A stretch of DNA of 45,276 bases, from contig NZ_CANMSJ010000015.1 in NCBI RefSeq assembly GCF_947500605.1, positions 1 to 45,276 on the forward strand, written 5' to 3'. Origin of the DNA: an uncultured Lacinutrix sp. (GTDB lineage Bacteria > Bacteroidota > Bacteroidia > Flavobacteriales > Flavobacteriaceae). Below, piece after piece: positions 9,121-16,942 of this stretch; the first letter of the stretch is position 1, and each line of letters begins with the position of its first letter. The position numbers were made by a program, and so were the translations under genes. The notes under the pieces were generated by a model, which ran no database searches, was not told where the DNA came from, and was given only the letters and a program-made list of their open reading frames with translations.

Positions 9121-10017
9121 TTATTGTCTTGGGTGATAGGTGTTTATAACACTTTTTAAGTGGCTTTTATCTACATGCATATAGATTTCTGTAGTTGTTA
9201 TGCTTTCGTGTCCGAGCATAAGCTGTATGGCTCTTAAATCGGCTCCATTTTCTAGTAAATGAGTGGCAAAAGAGTGTCTAAACGTATGTGGAGAGATGGT
9301 TTTTTCTAAATTAACTTTTACTGCTAATTGTTTTATTATAGTAAAAATCATGGCACGAGTAAGCTGTTTACCTCTTCGGTTTAAAAACAAAGTATCTTTA
9401 AATTCGTTTGGTATGGTTTGGTGGTTTCGTATTTCGGTTTTATAGATGTTAATGTATTTTTGCGTTGCTTCAATAATAGGAACAAAGCGTTGTTTGTCTC
9501 CTTTTCCAGTAACTTTAATAAAACCTTCCTCGAAAAATAAGTCCGAAATTTTAAGATTAGTTAACTCGCTAACACGCAAACCACAACCATAAAGCAGCTC
9601 TAAAATGGCACGATTACGTTCGCCTTGAGGTGTACTTAAATCTATAGCATCAATAAGTTGGTTAATTTCTGTTTCGCTTAAGGTATCTGGTAGCTTTCTT
9701 CCAATTTTTGGAGCATCTATGGTATCTAAAGGATTTGTTTCGCGATAATCTTCAAAAACCAAATAATTAAAAAAACCTTTTAAGCCAGAAATTAGCCTCG
9801 ATTGTGAACGCGCATTAACCGTTTTGGCAACAGTATAAATAAACTGCTGTATAGTTTCTTTAGAGATTAAAATAGGAGAGACCGTAATACTATTATCTTC
9901 TAAGTAACTAATAAGCTTTTTAACATCAAAACTGTAGTTACTTATAGAATTGTCTGATAAGCCACGTTCTATTTTAAGATACAGTTTATAGTCTTTAAGT
10001 GCGTTTTCCCATTTCAT
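9121..10017 (-). CDS. xerD: Site-specific tyrosine recombinase XerD
   Basis: A 298-residue recombinase of the length typical for XerD, which with its partner resolves chromosome dimers at dif near the terminus. The N-terminal SAM-like domain (about 1-90) is followed by the catalytic set R148 (GCGLRVSEL), K172 (GKGDKQR), H244 and R247 (HTFRHSFATHL), H270 (LGH) and Y279. The start at 10017 (MKWENAL) is chosen over an in-frame start at 10044, because the longer version would run into the stem of the upstream gene's terminator (10031-10060). Chosen as XerD rather than XerC from the SPHTFRHSFATHLLENGADLR-type active site and length. Confidence 0.88.
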   Translation of the reverse strand: MKWENALKDYKLYLKIERGLSDNSISNYSFDVKKLISYLEDNSITVSPILISKETIQQFIYTVAKTVNARSQSRLISGLKGFFNYLVFEDYRETNPLDTIDAPKIGRKLPDTLSETEINQLIDAIDLSTPQGERNRAILELLYGCGLRVSELTNLKISDLFFEEGFIKVTGKGDKQRFVPIIEATQKYINIYKTEIRNHQTIPNEFKDTLFLNRRGKQLTRAMIFTIIKQLAVKVNLEKTISPHTFRHSFATHLLENGADLRAIQLMLGHESITTTEIYMHVDKSHLKSVINTYHPRQ

Positions 10018-10030
10018 AGCACTAAAATAA

Positions 10031-10060
10031 AAAAGCCACTTCAATAAAGAAGTGGCTTTT
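10031..10060 (-). terminator. Terminator of the TM2-domain gene
   Basis: A perfect 12-base-pair stem, AAAAGCCACTTC and GAAGTGGCTTTT, with a six-base loop. It ends the leftward gene at 10085 and decides the xerD start. Confidence 0.8.
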
Positions 10061-10084
10061 ATAAAAAATAAAATTATTTAGCTG

Positions 10085-10429
10085 TTATAGCCCAGGATAT
10101 TTATCTGTAATAATATCAATTCCATCAATTACCCATCCAACGAAAAAGAATCCAGCAGTAAGAATAAAAAGAATATTCCATCCAATTGGGCTTCCTAAAT
10201 ACCATCTGTGAGCAGCAAAACCACCTAAAAATACCCATAATAAAATGGCTGTAGTTTTGTCTTTTCTTTTCATAACAGCAGGAGACGTCATCTCTACATC
10301 TACAGTATCTGTAGTTATGTTAGTTGTGTTTTCTACTGTTTTAGCTGCACGCTTAACTGGAAACGATGCGCTTGCTGTAGTAATTCCAATAAAGAATACT
10401 AAAAACGAGAGTAATAGTTTAATTTTCAT
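10085..10429 (-). CDS. TM2 domain-containing protein
   Basis: A 114-residue protein. An N-terminal signal-like helix (MKIKLLLSFLVFFIGITTASA) and a short polar linker are followed by a TM2 domain (about 56-110): KTTAILLWVFLGGFAAHRWYLG, a short turn, then a second helix and WVIDGIDIIT. The HRWYLG turn and the WxxDG motif are the family signature. The role of TM2 domains in bacteria is not known; they sit in the membrane with two helices. It has its own terminator and is divergent from the secreted protein gene at 10479. Confidence 0.85.
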   Translation of the reverse strand: MKIKLLLSFLVFFIGITTASASFPVKRAAKTVENTTNITTDTVDVEMTSPAVMKRKDKTTAILLWVFLGGFAAHRWYLGSPIGWNILFILTAGFFFVGWVIDGIDIITDKYPGL

Positions 10430-10478
10430 ATTATTTGGTTTAAGTTTGTTTACACAATATCTATTTTTTTTTCCATTT

Positions 10479-11354
10479 ATGAAACGTATAATACTCTTTT
10501 TTTTAATTTCATTTTGTTTTAAAATGTGCTTTGGGCAACAAGAGTACGAATACGTTGGTTTTATAAAACTTAACGATTCTTCATTAATAAGTTTAACTGT
10601 TAAACTACAAGAAACAAATGGAATTATTAATGGTTATACTTTAACCGATGTAGGTGGAGATCACGAAACTAAAACAAGTATTATAGGAGATTATAATGCG
10701 GAAAATAAACAGTTACGTTTTAAAGAAGTAGAAACCATTTACACTAAATCTGACGTTACCGAAGACGATTTTTGTTATGTAAATTTCACTTCAAATTCTT
10801 ATAAATTAGGAAAGTCCTCTAAGTTAAATGGACATTTTAAAGGTTTGTTTCCAGATAAAACCGAATGTATTAACGGAGAGATCTTACTTTCTACCAAAGA
10901 AAAACAACTTAAAAAAATTGAAAAAGCAAACAAGTTTATTAAAAAAACGAAGCGCTTAACAGATAGTGAAAAGCAAAATATTGATATTGCTAAAACTATG
11001 GATTCTATTCAAATGAATATTTTAAGAAGCAAACAAATTATGAGTGTATTTGCTAAAAGTAAAAATATTAGAATTGAAATTTTCGATGGAGGACAATTAG
11101 ACGGCGATAGAGTTACCTTAAAATATAACGGTAATACTGTATTAAGAGATTTTGAAACTACAAACCAAAGAAAAAGTATCCCATTAACATTAGTAAATAA
11201 AAAGAACACCTTTATATTAACTGCAGACAACGTTGGTACCATGTCTACCAATACTGCCGTAATAGAAATTTTTGTTGATGACTCTAAAATTAGAGCATTA
11301 ACAAATTTAAAAGCTGGTGAGCAAACTCAAATAGATTTTTATTTTAAAAATTAA
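10479..11354 (+). CDS. Secreted protein with C-terminal beta-sandwich domain
   Basis: A 291-residue exported protein. The ATG at 10479 gives a clean signal peptide (MKRIILFFLISFCFKMCFGQ); a longer frame from 10245 would overlap the TM2 gene and is rejected. Residues 20-150 form a beta-rich part with DGxxKTxS-like strands (GGDHETKTSIIGDYN). A charged helix (about 150-190) leads to a C-terminal domain (about 195-291: IRIEIFDGGQLDGDRVTL, ILTADNVGTMSTNTA) that resembles a beta-sandwich often attached to flavobacterial surface proteins, with a DNGxxDGD-like turn. Function unknown; a sugar- or calcium-binding role for the C-terminal domain is a guess. Confidence 0.75.
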   Translation: MKRIILFFLISFCFKMCFGQQEYEYVGFIKLNDSSLISLTVKLQETNGIINGYTLTDVGGDHETKTSIIGDYNAENKQLRFKEVETIYTKSDVTEDDFCYVNFTSNSYKLGKSSKLNGHFKGLFPDKTECINGEILLSTKEKQLKKIEKANKFIKKTKRLTDSEKQNIDIAKTMDSIQMNILRSKQIMSVFAKSKNIRIEIFDGGQLDGDRVTLKYNGNTVLRDFETTNQRKSIPLTLVNKKNTFILTADNVGTMSTNTAVIEIFVDDSKIRALTNLKAGEQTQIDFYFKN

Positions 11355-11377
11355 AATATCTTATTTATAAAATATTT

Positions 11378-11403
11378 AAAGCCGAAGCAATTGCTTCGGC
11401 TTT
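11378..11403 (+). terminator. Probable terminator after the secreted protein gene
   Basis: AAAGCCGAAGC and its mirror GCTTCGGCTTT around AATT. The T-run is short, so efficiency is uncertain. Confidence 0.6.
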
Positions 11404-11856
11404 ATTGTGCTTTAAACTAAGCTAAAACAAATATCAATTCGCTTAGCGGTATCTCCCAAACCGTAATTTATCGTTCAACTAAAATATTTACTTCAATTTC
11501 AAGGTAATTAACAGTGTAAATAATGCCACTTTTTATCCTTTTTTTTGCATTATTAGTCGACTTTAATATTTTTTAACACAGAGTATTCTGTTCTACGTGT
11601 TTTTTAATGATAAAAACGCAAAAAGACAATAGTTTAATTTGATGTTGGTTTGTTAATGTTCTTAAAGTCAATAGTTTAATTGTTTAATATGGAAAATCAT
11701 TCTATCAAAAAAACTAAATTTTGTGTTAAATATTTTATGCTAAAAATTAATAATCAACAAGTTATAATTAGGCTCTTTTTTTAGGTTTGTTTTTGTTTGT
11801 TCAATATGTAAGTATCTTCTAATTTTGTATCCACAAATCAATAAAATCATATTAAA
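11404..11856. other. Intergenic region with one promoter
   Basis: About 450 A/T-rich bases without a convincing frame on either strand. The only clear signal is the promoter at 11797-11827 near its right end. The string AATAGTTTAATT occurs twice (near 11629 and 11670). No RNA-like fold stands out. Confidence 0.5.
11797..11827 (+). promoter_or_regulatory. -33/-7 promoter of the outer membrane protein gene
   Basis: TTG at 11797-11799 and TAATTTTG at 11820-11827, 20 bases apart, about 30 bases before the ATG at 11857. Confidence 0.65.
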
Positions 11857-12444
11857 ATGAAAAAATTATTATTTACAGCTGCTATCGCAGTATTAGGTTT
11901 TACAAGTGTTAATGCACAAGAAGATACTACTGTTGGTGGTTTCGAAAAAGGTGATGTTTATGTTAGTGGTACTGTTGGTTTTACTACAACTTCAGTAGCT
12001 GACGTTGATTCTAATCAATTTGAAGTTTCTCCATCTGTAGGATATTTTATATCTGAAAACATTGCTCTTGAGGCAGGATTGAGTTATGGTTCAGGTGAAG
12101 ATTTTGCAGAAGATAAAACTTCTTCTTTTGGAGGTTCTTTAGGAGCTAACTATTTCTTTACACCATCAAATACTTTTTCTTTTACATTAGGAGCAGGAGT
12201 TAATTATAAGGCTGATAAGACTGAACCAAATGGAGGTGAAGAGTCTACAGTTAATACTTTTGGTATTGCAGTTTCTCCAGGAATTAGCTATTTCGTATCT
12301 GATTCTTTTTCATTAAGAGCATCTTTTGGAGCTTTATCTTATGATAATGCTAAAGGTGATTGGGATAATGCAGAAGCAGTTGATACTTTCGGATTAAACT
12401 TAGATTTATCTGAGATCAAATTTGGTGTTGCATACAAGTTCTAA
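11857..12444 (+). CDS. Small outer membrane beta-barrel protein
   Basis: A 195-residue protein with a signal peptide (MKKLLFTAAIAVLGFTSVNAQ) and alternating hydrophobic strands that suggest an eight-stranded barrel (VYVSGTVGFTTTSV, LGANYFFTPSNTFSFTLG, EIKFGVAYKF). The last residue is an aromatic F, the usual barrel sorting signal. It resembles the OMP_b-brl / OmpX-like group; no periplasmic domain is present. Strong promoter and terminator on both sides imply a single-gene transcript. The next gene encodes a second barrel protein, but the two share little beyond the signal peptide. Confidence 0.82.
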   Translation: MKKLLFTAAIAVLGFTSVNAQEDTTVGGFEKGDVYVSGTVGFTTTSVADVDSNQFEVSPSVGYFISENIALEAGLSYGSGEDFAEDKTSSFGGSLGANYFFTPSNTFSFTLGAGVNYKADKTEPNGGEESTVNTFGIAVSPGISYFVSDSFSLRASFGALSYDNAKGDWDNAEAVDTFGLNLDLSEIKFGVAYKF

Positions 12445-12464
12445 TTAGAGCCACTATAAAATTT

Positions 12465-12496
12465 AAAAGTCGAAGCTATATGTTTCGACTTTTTTT
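12465..12496 (+). terminator. Terminator of the barrel gene
   Basis: AAAAGTCGAA and TTCGACTTTT (10 base pairs, nine-base loop) followed by more T. Confidence 0.8.
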
Positions 12497-12627
12497 TGCT
12501 TTTTTTTGTGTTTAAATAATTTGTTTTCAGTGGTTTATGTGAAATTTAATTATGATTACGATTTTTTACAATTTTGGTATGCTTAGTTATCATAAATTTA
12601 TGGTCTAATCAACAAACCAAATTTATT

Positions 12628-13260
12628 ATGAAAAAATTATTACTTATTGCTTCTTTAGCAGTTTTTGCGGTATCAAATGTAAACGCACAATTAGACAAAG
12701 GAGATTTTGAACTAGGTGTAGGTATTGGTGCTAGTTTTTCTAATGTAGCCGTTGGAAGTGACGCAGAAGATACTTCAAACTCATTAACATCTATCAACTT
12801 TGGAGCTTCGGGAGAATACTATTTCTCAGACCGTTGGGGAATTAAAGCAAAGCTAATTTACGACCAAAAAGGTTGGGCAGACGGATTTATATATAATGAA
12901 GATACATTCGAAAATTTCACAACAGATTTTCAATTAGCATATTTAACAATTCCAGTAATGGCAAATTGGCATTTTGGATCTACAAGAAAATGGTATTTAA
13001 ATTTTGGACCTTATGTGGGTATTCTTTTAAATGCAGAAGATTCTAAGTTAGGTATGGATGTAAAAGAAGCTTTTAATACTACAGATTTTGGTTTAGCTTT
13101 TGGGATAGGTTATAAGTTCGAAATAGCAGATAACACAAAACTTTATGTTGAGTATGATGGACAATCTGGTTTTTCAGATATATTCAAAGAAAATGCTGGT
13201 AGTTCAGTTAGAAACGGAAGAAGTAGTTTTAACGTAGGTGTTCTATTTGCTTTAAACTAA
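12628..13260 (+). CDS. Outer membrane beta-barrel protein (PorT-like fold)
   Basis: A 210-residue exported barrel. The ATG at 12628 begins a standard signal peptide (MKKLLLIASLAVFAVSNVNAQ); the in-frame upstream start at 12574 would add 18 residues before it and is rejected. Strands such as ISFGASGEYYF-type repeats, WGIKAKLIYDQKGW, KWYLNFGPYVGILLN and FNVGVLFALN fit the PorT/outer-membrane beta-barrel domain common in Bacteroidota. It should not be named porT, since the T9SS PorT is longer and the domain is shared by many unrelated proteins. Function unknown. Confidence 0.8.
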   Translation: MKKLLLIASLAVFAVSNVNAQLDKGDFELGVGIGASFSNVAVGSDAEDTSNSLTSINFGASGEYYFSDRWGIKAKLIYDQKGWADGFIYNEDTFENFTTDFQLAYLTIPVMANWHFGSTRKWYLNFGPYVGILLNAEDSKLGMDVKEAFNTTDFGLAFGIGYKFEIADNTKLYVEYDGQSGFSDIFKENAGSSVRNGRSSFNVGVLFALN

Positions 13261-13280
13261 TATTAAACTTAATGTTTATA

Positions 13281-13309
13281 AAACCGAAGCTTAACGCTTC
13301 GGTTTTTTT
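13281..13309 (+). terminator. Terminator between the barrel gene and aroQ
   Basis: AAACCGAAGC, TTAAC, GCTTCGGTTT and further T. It ends 28 bases before the aroQ ATG. Confidence 0.85.
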
Positions 13310-13324
13310 ATGCCATAACTTTTG

Positions 13325-13332
13325 TATTTTTA
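13325..13332 (+). promoter_or_regulatory. -7 box of aroQ
   Basis: TATTTTTA is followed by only four bases and then the ATG at 13337. The -33 region falls in the preceding terminator. Confidence 0.5.
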
Positions 13333-13336
13333 CATT

Positions 13337-13753
13337 ATGAAAAAAATAATCATCATTAACGGACCAAACCTAAATTTACTAGGTAAACGAGAGCCTAATA
13401 TTTATGGTAGTTTAACTTTTACAGAGTTTTTTGATACCGTAAAAGAAAAATACCCAAATGTAGCATTAGAGTATTTTCAATCTAATATAGAAGGCGAGTT
13501 AATAGATAAGCTACAAGCTTGTGGTTTTAATTACGATGGTATTGTGTTAAATGCAGCAGCTTATACGCATACCTCTGTAGGTATTGGAGACGCGGTAAAA
13601 GCAATAGAAACACCGGTTATAGAAGTGCATATTTCTAATACTTTTGGTAGAGAGGAGTTTAGACACCAATCTTATATTTCGGCTAACGCAAAAGGTGTTA
13701 TTTTAGGTTTTGGTTTACAAAGCTACGAATTAGCAATACAGAGTTTTTTATAG
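13337..13753 (+). CDS. aroQ: 3-dehydroquinate dehydratase, type II
   Basis: A 138-residue enzyme of the shikimate pathway that turns 3-dehydroquinate into 3-dehydroshikimate by trans-elimination, acting as a dodecamer in the cytoplasm. The family signature INGPNLNLLGKREP opens the protein. Catalytic Y23 (NIYG), substrate-binding N72 (LNAAAYTHTS) and H98 (EVHISN) are present, with the flexible loop after the first. The ATG at 13337 is used instead of an upstream in-frame TTG at 13322, which would precede the -7 box. It is the only shikimate gene here. Confidence 0.95.
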   Translation: MKKIIIINGPNLNLLGKREPNIYGSLTFTEFFDTVKEKYPNVALEYFQSNIEGELIDKLQACGFNYDGIVLNAAAYTHTSVGIGDAVKAIETPVIEVHISNTFGREEFRHQSYISANAKGVILGFGLQSYELAIQSFL

Positions 13754-13803
13754 TTTCTAATTACTAAGTTATTTTCAAATTTGTTCACGCAAATTTTAGA
13801 CAT

Positions 13804-13836
13804 AAAAAAAGTTCCAGAATTTTCTGGAACTTTTTT
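13804..13836. terminator. Bidirectional terminator between aroQ and lpd
   Basis: A-run, GTTCCAGAA, TT, TTCTGGAAC, T-run. The mirror symmetry and position between convergent genes suggest use in both directions. Confidence 0.85.
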
Positions 13837-13863
13837 ATTTATTATTTAAAAAATCTTAGCGAT

Positions 13864-15240
13864 TTATAAATGTATTACTTCATCATAAGCATCTGCAACA
13901 GCTTCCATAACCGCTTCACTCATTGTTGGGTGAGGATGTACAGTTTTTAATACTTCGTGTCCTGTAGTTTCTAGTTTACGTCCTAAAACTGCCTCAGCAA
14001 TCATATCTGTAACACCAGCACCAATCATGTGGCATCCTAACCATTCGCCATACTTAGCATCAAAAATAACTTTTACAAAGCCATCTTTAGCTCCAGAAGC
14101 ACTTGCTTTACCAGAAGCCGAGAACGGGAATTTACCAACCTTAATATCTAAACCTTGATCTTTAGCTTGTTTCTCTGTTAAACCAACACTAGCAATCTCT
14201 GGAGACGCATAAGTACAACCAGGAATGTTACCGTAATCTAAAGCCTCAAAATGTTGTCCAGCAATTTTTTCAACACATAAAATACCTTCTGCACTAGCAA
14301 CGTGTGCTAAAGCTTGTCCAGGAGTTACATCACCAATAGCGTAGTAACCAGGAATATTTGTTTGGTAGAAATCGTTAACTAATATTTTATCTCTATCAAC
14401 CGCGATACCAACATCTTCAAGACCAATACCTTCAATGTTTGTTTTAATACCAACAGCAGATAAAACTAAATCAGCCTCTAAAACCTCTTCACCTTTTTTA
14501 GTTTTTATAGTTGCTTTAACACCAGTACCAGAAGTATCAACCTTAGTTACTTCGGCAGATGTCATTACTTTTATACCACTCTTTTTAAAAGATTTTTCTA
14601 ATTGCTTAGAAACATCAATATCTTCAACAGGTACAATGTTTGGTAAATATTCTACAACAGTAACCTCAGTTCCCATGGCGTTATAGAAATAAGCAAACTC
14701 AACACCAATAGCACCAGAACCAACAACAATCATTTTCTTAGGTTGTTTTTTCAATGTCATTGCTTGTCTGTAACCAATAACTTTTTCACCATCTTGTGGT
14801 AAACTTGGTAACTCACGAGAACGTGCACCAGTTGCAACAATAATATGATCTGCAGAATATTCCTTTCCTTCAACTTCAACCTTTTTACCAGGCTTCAATT
14901 TCCCAAAACCATTAATAACGTCGATTTTGTTCTTTTTCATTAAAAACTGAACACCTTTACTCATGCCTTCAGCCACATTTCTGCTTCGGTTTACAACAGC
15001 ATCAAAATCCTTATCATATTCCTTAACAGATAATCCGTAATCGCTAGCATGCTTTAAATATTCGAATACCTGAGCAGATTTTAATAAAGCTTTAGTAGGT
15101 ATACAGCCCCAATTAAGGCACACACCACCAAGACTTTCCTTTTCTACAACAGCAACTTTAAAACCTAATTGCGAAGCTCTAATAGCAGTTACGTAGCCAC
15201 CAGGACCACTTCCAAGAACAATAATATCGTATTTACTCAT
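13864..15240 (-). CDS. lpdA: Dihydrolipoyl dehydrogenase (E3)
   Basis: A 458-residue FAD flavoprotein that reoxidises dihydrolipoamide of 2-oxo-acid dehydrogenase complexes (or the glycine cleavage system) with NAD+. Seen: FAD-binding GSGPGG (10-15), redox disulfide C41/C46 in GGVCLNWGCIP, an NAD-binding GSGAIGVEF motif, the second FAD motif AIGDV and the C-terminal catalytic pair H437/E442 (HPHPTMSEAV). The start at 15240 (MSKYDI) is chosen over 15273, since only it sits directly before the FAD motif. No E1 or E2 gene is adjacent, so it may serve several complexes. A palindrome overlaps its promoter. Confidence 0.95.
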   Translation of the reverse strand: MSKYDIIVLGSGPGGYVTAIRASQLGFKVAVVEKESLGGVCLNWGCIPTKALLKSAQVFEYLKHASDYGLSVKEYDKDFDAVVNRSRNVAEGMSKGVQFLMKKNKIDVINGFGKLKPGKKVEVEGKEYSADHIIVATGARSRELPSLPQDGEKVIGYRQAMTLKKQPKKMIVVGSGAIGVEFAYFYNAMGTEVTVVEYLPNIVPVEDIDVSKQLEKSFKKSGIKVMTSAEVTKVDTSGTGVKATIKTKKGEEVLEADLVLSAVGIKTNIEGIGLEDVGIAVDRDKILVNDFYQTNIPGYYAIGDVTPGQALAHVASAEGILCVEKIAGQHFEALDYGNIPGCTYASPEIASVGLTEKQAKDQGLDIKVGKFPFSASGKASASGAKDGFVKVIFDAKYGEWLGCHMIGAGVTDMIAEAVLGRKLETTGHEVLKTVHPHPTMSEAVMEAVADAYDEVIHL

Positions 15241-15270
15241 CGTGTAATTTTTAGTCGTTTTATAAAGTAT

Positions 15271-15301
15271 CAAATTTAAGGATTTTCAAGCGGAAAATCC
15301 T
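15271..15301 (-). promoter_or_regulatory. lpd promoter with palindromic operator candidate
   Basis: On the minus strand TAAATTTG (15271-15278) is a -7 box 30 bases before the ATG. Right upstream, AGGATTTTC (15279-15287) and GAAAATCCT (15293-15301) form a perfect nine-base inverted repeat with a five-base centre, filling the spacer where a regulator would compete with RNA polymerase. The regulator is unknown. Confidence 0.5.
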
Positions 15302-15388
15302 AAATTCCAAAAAGCAAAAACAATAAAATTCTAAAAACGTTTAATATTCTTAAAACGCTATGCTTTTTTATGGGATTTAAAATATTTT

Positions 15389-15467
15389 GGGCGTGACCTA
15401 AAGGTCGTGCTATCCACTATATCTTTTGCTAAAAAAAGCAAAAGGATGCCGTTGCTATCACTCACGC
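15389..15467. repeat. Palindromic intergenic repeat element (about 79 bp)
   Basis: GGGCGTGA at the left and TCACGC at the right pair as outer arms. Inside are two hairpins: GACC-TAAA-GGTC (15395-15406) and CTTTTGCT/AGCAAAAG (15423-15445). It is richer in G+C than its surroundings. It looks like a dispersed intergenic repeat that I recall from other flavobacterial genomes; that memory is unchecked. It lies between lpd and the DinB-like gene. Confidence 0.55.
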
Positions 15468-15518
15468 AAACAATGGTAGTTGTATTTTAAAATTTTAGTA
15501 ATTAAACATTATGGCTGT

Positions 15519-16070
15519 TTACAGATAGTCTGTAAAATGTCTTTTCTCTTTCGCTTTAGAAAATTTATCTTCATTGTAAGTAATAGAACCTCCTTTAGGT
15601 ATCGATAAAGACTCCCAATCACTAGCTTTTAATAGTTTTCCTAAAAACACTATTTGCCCAATATGAAAACAATAGTGAGCCAATTGCCTATTAATAGCCT
15701 CGGTTACCGTATGACCTTGGTTTCTTATATAAATAATGTGTTCTGAATCGTCTTCGGTTAAAGGTGTAATAGCATCAAACAAACATTTCCAACCGGTTTC
15801 CCAGGCAGTAATTAAATCTTTATAGGTAGTAAAAGTAGCATTAAACTCTTCATCGCGATGTCTCCATTCTTTCTCACCATCTTCGGTTAAAAAATTGGTC
15901 CAACGTGATAACATGTTACCAACAATATGCTTTACAATAATAGAAATGCTATTAGCATCTTCATGACTTTGCCATTGCAACTCATCGAACGTTAATTGCT
16001 TAAAAGTTTTATCTCCAAGACTTTTATAGTATTCAAATTGCTTAATAGTACTAGTTAAATAACTACTCAT
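15519..16070 (-). CDS. DinB-superfamily protein (DUF1572-like)
   Basis: A 183-residue soluble protein predicted to be a four-helix bundle. The spaced histidines expected for the DinB metal site are visible: H47 in SIIVKHIVGNM and H131/H135 in RQLAHYCFHIGQIVFL. The family includes metal-dependent thiol transferases (bacillithiol- or mycothiol-using) and many proteins of unknown role. Its start overlaps the stop of msrB by eight bases (shared AATGAGTA), so translation is coupled to the MsrB pair, which fits a role in thiol or oxidative-stress chemistry, though this is inference. Confidence 0.8.
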   Translation of the reverse strand: MSSYLTSTIKQFEYYKSLGDKTFKQLTFDELQWQSHEDANSISIIVKHIVGNMLSRWTNFLTEDGEKEWRHRDEEFNATFTTYKDLITAWETGWKCLFDAITPLTEDDSEHIIYIRNQGHTVTEAINRQLAHYCFHIGQIVFLGKLLKASDWESLSIPKGGSITYNEDKFSKAKEKRHFTDYL

Positions 16071-16464
16071 TTGGTTTATGAAACTTTACGCTTAAAGAGT
16101 TTACGCAGTAACGTGTGCCGGTTTCTGTTGGGCCATCGTTAAAAACATGACCTAAATGCCCGCCACAATTAGAGCATACAATTTCGGTACGCATCATGCC
16201 ATGGGTTTTATCTAAAACATATTTTACCGTGCCTTTAATAGACTCATCGAAACTTGGCCAACCACAATGTGCATCAAACTTACTTGAACTTTCAAATAAT
16301 TGCTGATTGCATCCTGCACATTTATAAGTACCTTCTTCAAAATGAAGATTGTAAGTTCCAGTATGTGGTCTTTCGGTTCCTTTTTCTCTTAAAATACGGT
16401 ATTCTTCGTCTGTAAGTTGGTCTTTCCATTCCTTATCAGACTTATTAATTTTAAAATTACTCAT
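16063..16464 (-). CDS. msrB: Peptide-methionine (R)-S-oxide reductase MsrB, cytosolic
   Basis: A 133-residue repair enzyme that reduces the R form of methionine sulfoxide in proteins. It has the structural zinc cysteines C49/C52 (CAGC) and C97/C100 (CSNC), the active site HLGHVFNDGP and the catalytic C120 in RYCVNS. C67 in AHCGWPSF is at the usual place of the resolving cysteine, so a thioredoxin-recycled mechanism is expected. There is no signal peptide. It overlaps both neighbours by eight bases and is the middle gene of a three-gene operon with a secreted MsrB upstream. Confidence 0.93.
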   Translation of the reverse strand: MSNFKINKSDKEWKDQLTDEEYRILREKGTERPHTGTYNLHFEEGTYKCAGCNQQLFESSSKFDAHCGWPSFDESIKGTVKYVLDKTHGMMRTEIVCSNCGGHLGHVFNDGPTETGTRYCVNSLSVKFHKPNE

Positions 16465-16942
16465 TCTCTTTTGGTATAAATTTTACTGCAACACCATTAA
16501 TACAATGTCTCTTACCTGTTGTTTTACTTGGGCCATCGTTAAATACATGACCTAAATGTCCTCCACAAGTAGCACAATGTTCTTCGGTTCTTGCATGTCC
16601 TAGGTTGTAATCTACAGAAAAATCTACATTTCCTTTAATTTCTCTATCAAAACTTGGCCATCCTGTTCCAGAATCGAACTTATTTTTACCTTCAAATAAA
16701 GGAGTGCTACAAGCAGCACAAACATAAGTTCCTTCTCCGTATTCTTTGTTTAGTTTACTAGAAAAAGGTCTTTCGGTACCAGCTTTTCTTAATACATAAT
16801 ATTCGTTATCTGTTAATTGGGCTTTCCATTCGGCATCCGTTTTAGACACCTTAAAAACTTCTTTTTCCTTTTTTCCTGATTGTGCATTACTGTTACAGTT
16901 AAATAAAATTAACGCAAAAAATATTAGTGCAAATTTTTTCAT
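16457..16942 (-). CDS. MsrB paralogue, exported, probable lipoprotein
   Basis: A 161-residue MsrB with an added signal peptide ending at C16 (LILFNC), probably lipid-modified, so it repairs methionine sulfoxide in envelope proteins. Zinc cysteines C75/C78 and C123/C126, GGHLGHVFNDGP and catalytic C147 (RHCING) are present. The resolving cysteine of its paralogue is replaced by Thr (SGTGWPSF), so recycling must differ, perhaps by direct reduction. About half of its residues match the cytosolic MsrB that follows, with an eight-base overlap; a tandem duplication is likely. First gene of the operon. Confidence 0.9.
   Translation of the reverse strand: MKKFALIFFALILFNCNSNAQSGKKEKEVFKVSKTDAEWKAQLTDNEYYVLRKAGTERPFSSKLNKEYGEGTYVCAACSTPLFEGKNKFDSGTGWPSFDREIKGNVDFSVDYNLGHARTEEHCATCGGHLGHVFNDGPSKTTGKRHCINGVAVKFIPKENE

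Noticed and set aside
10245-10478. Extension of the secreted protein frame over the TM2 gene
   Set aside because: It is antisense to a recognisable TM2 domain, and the ATG at 10479 gives a clean signal peptide.
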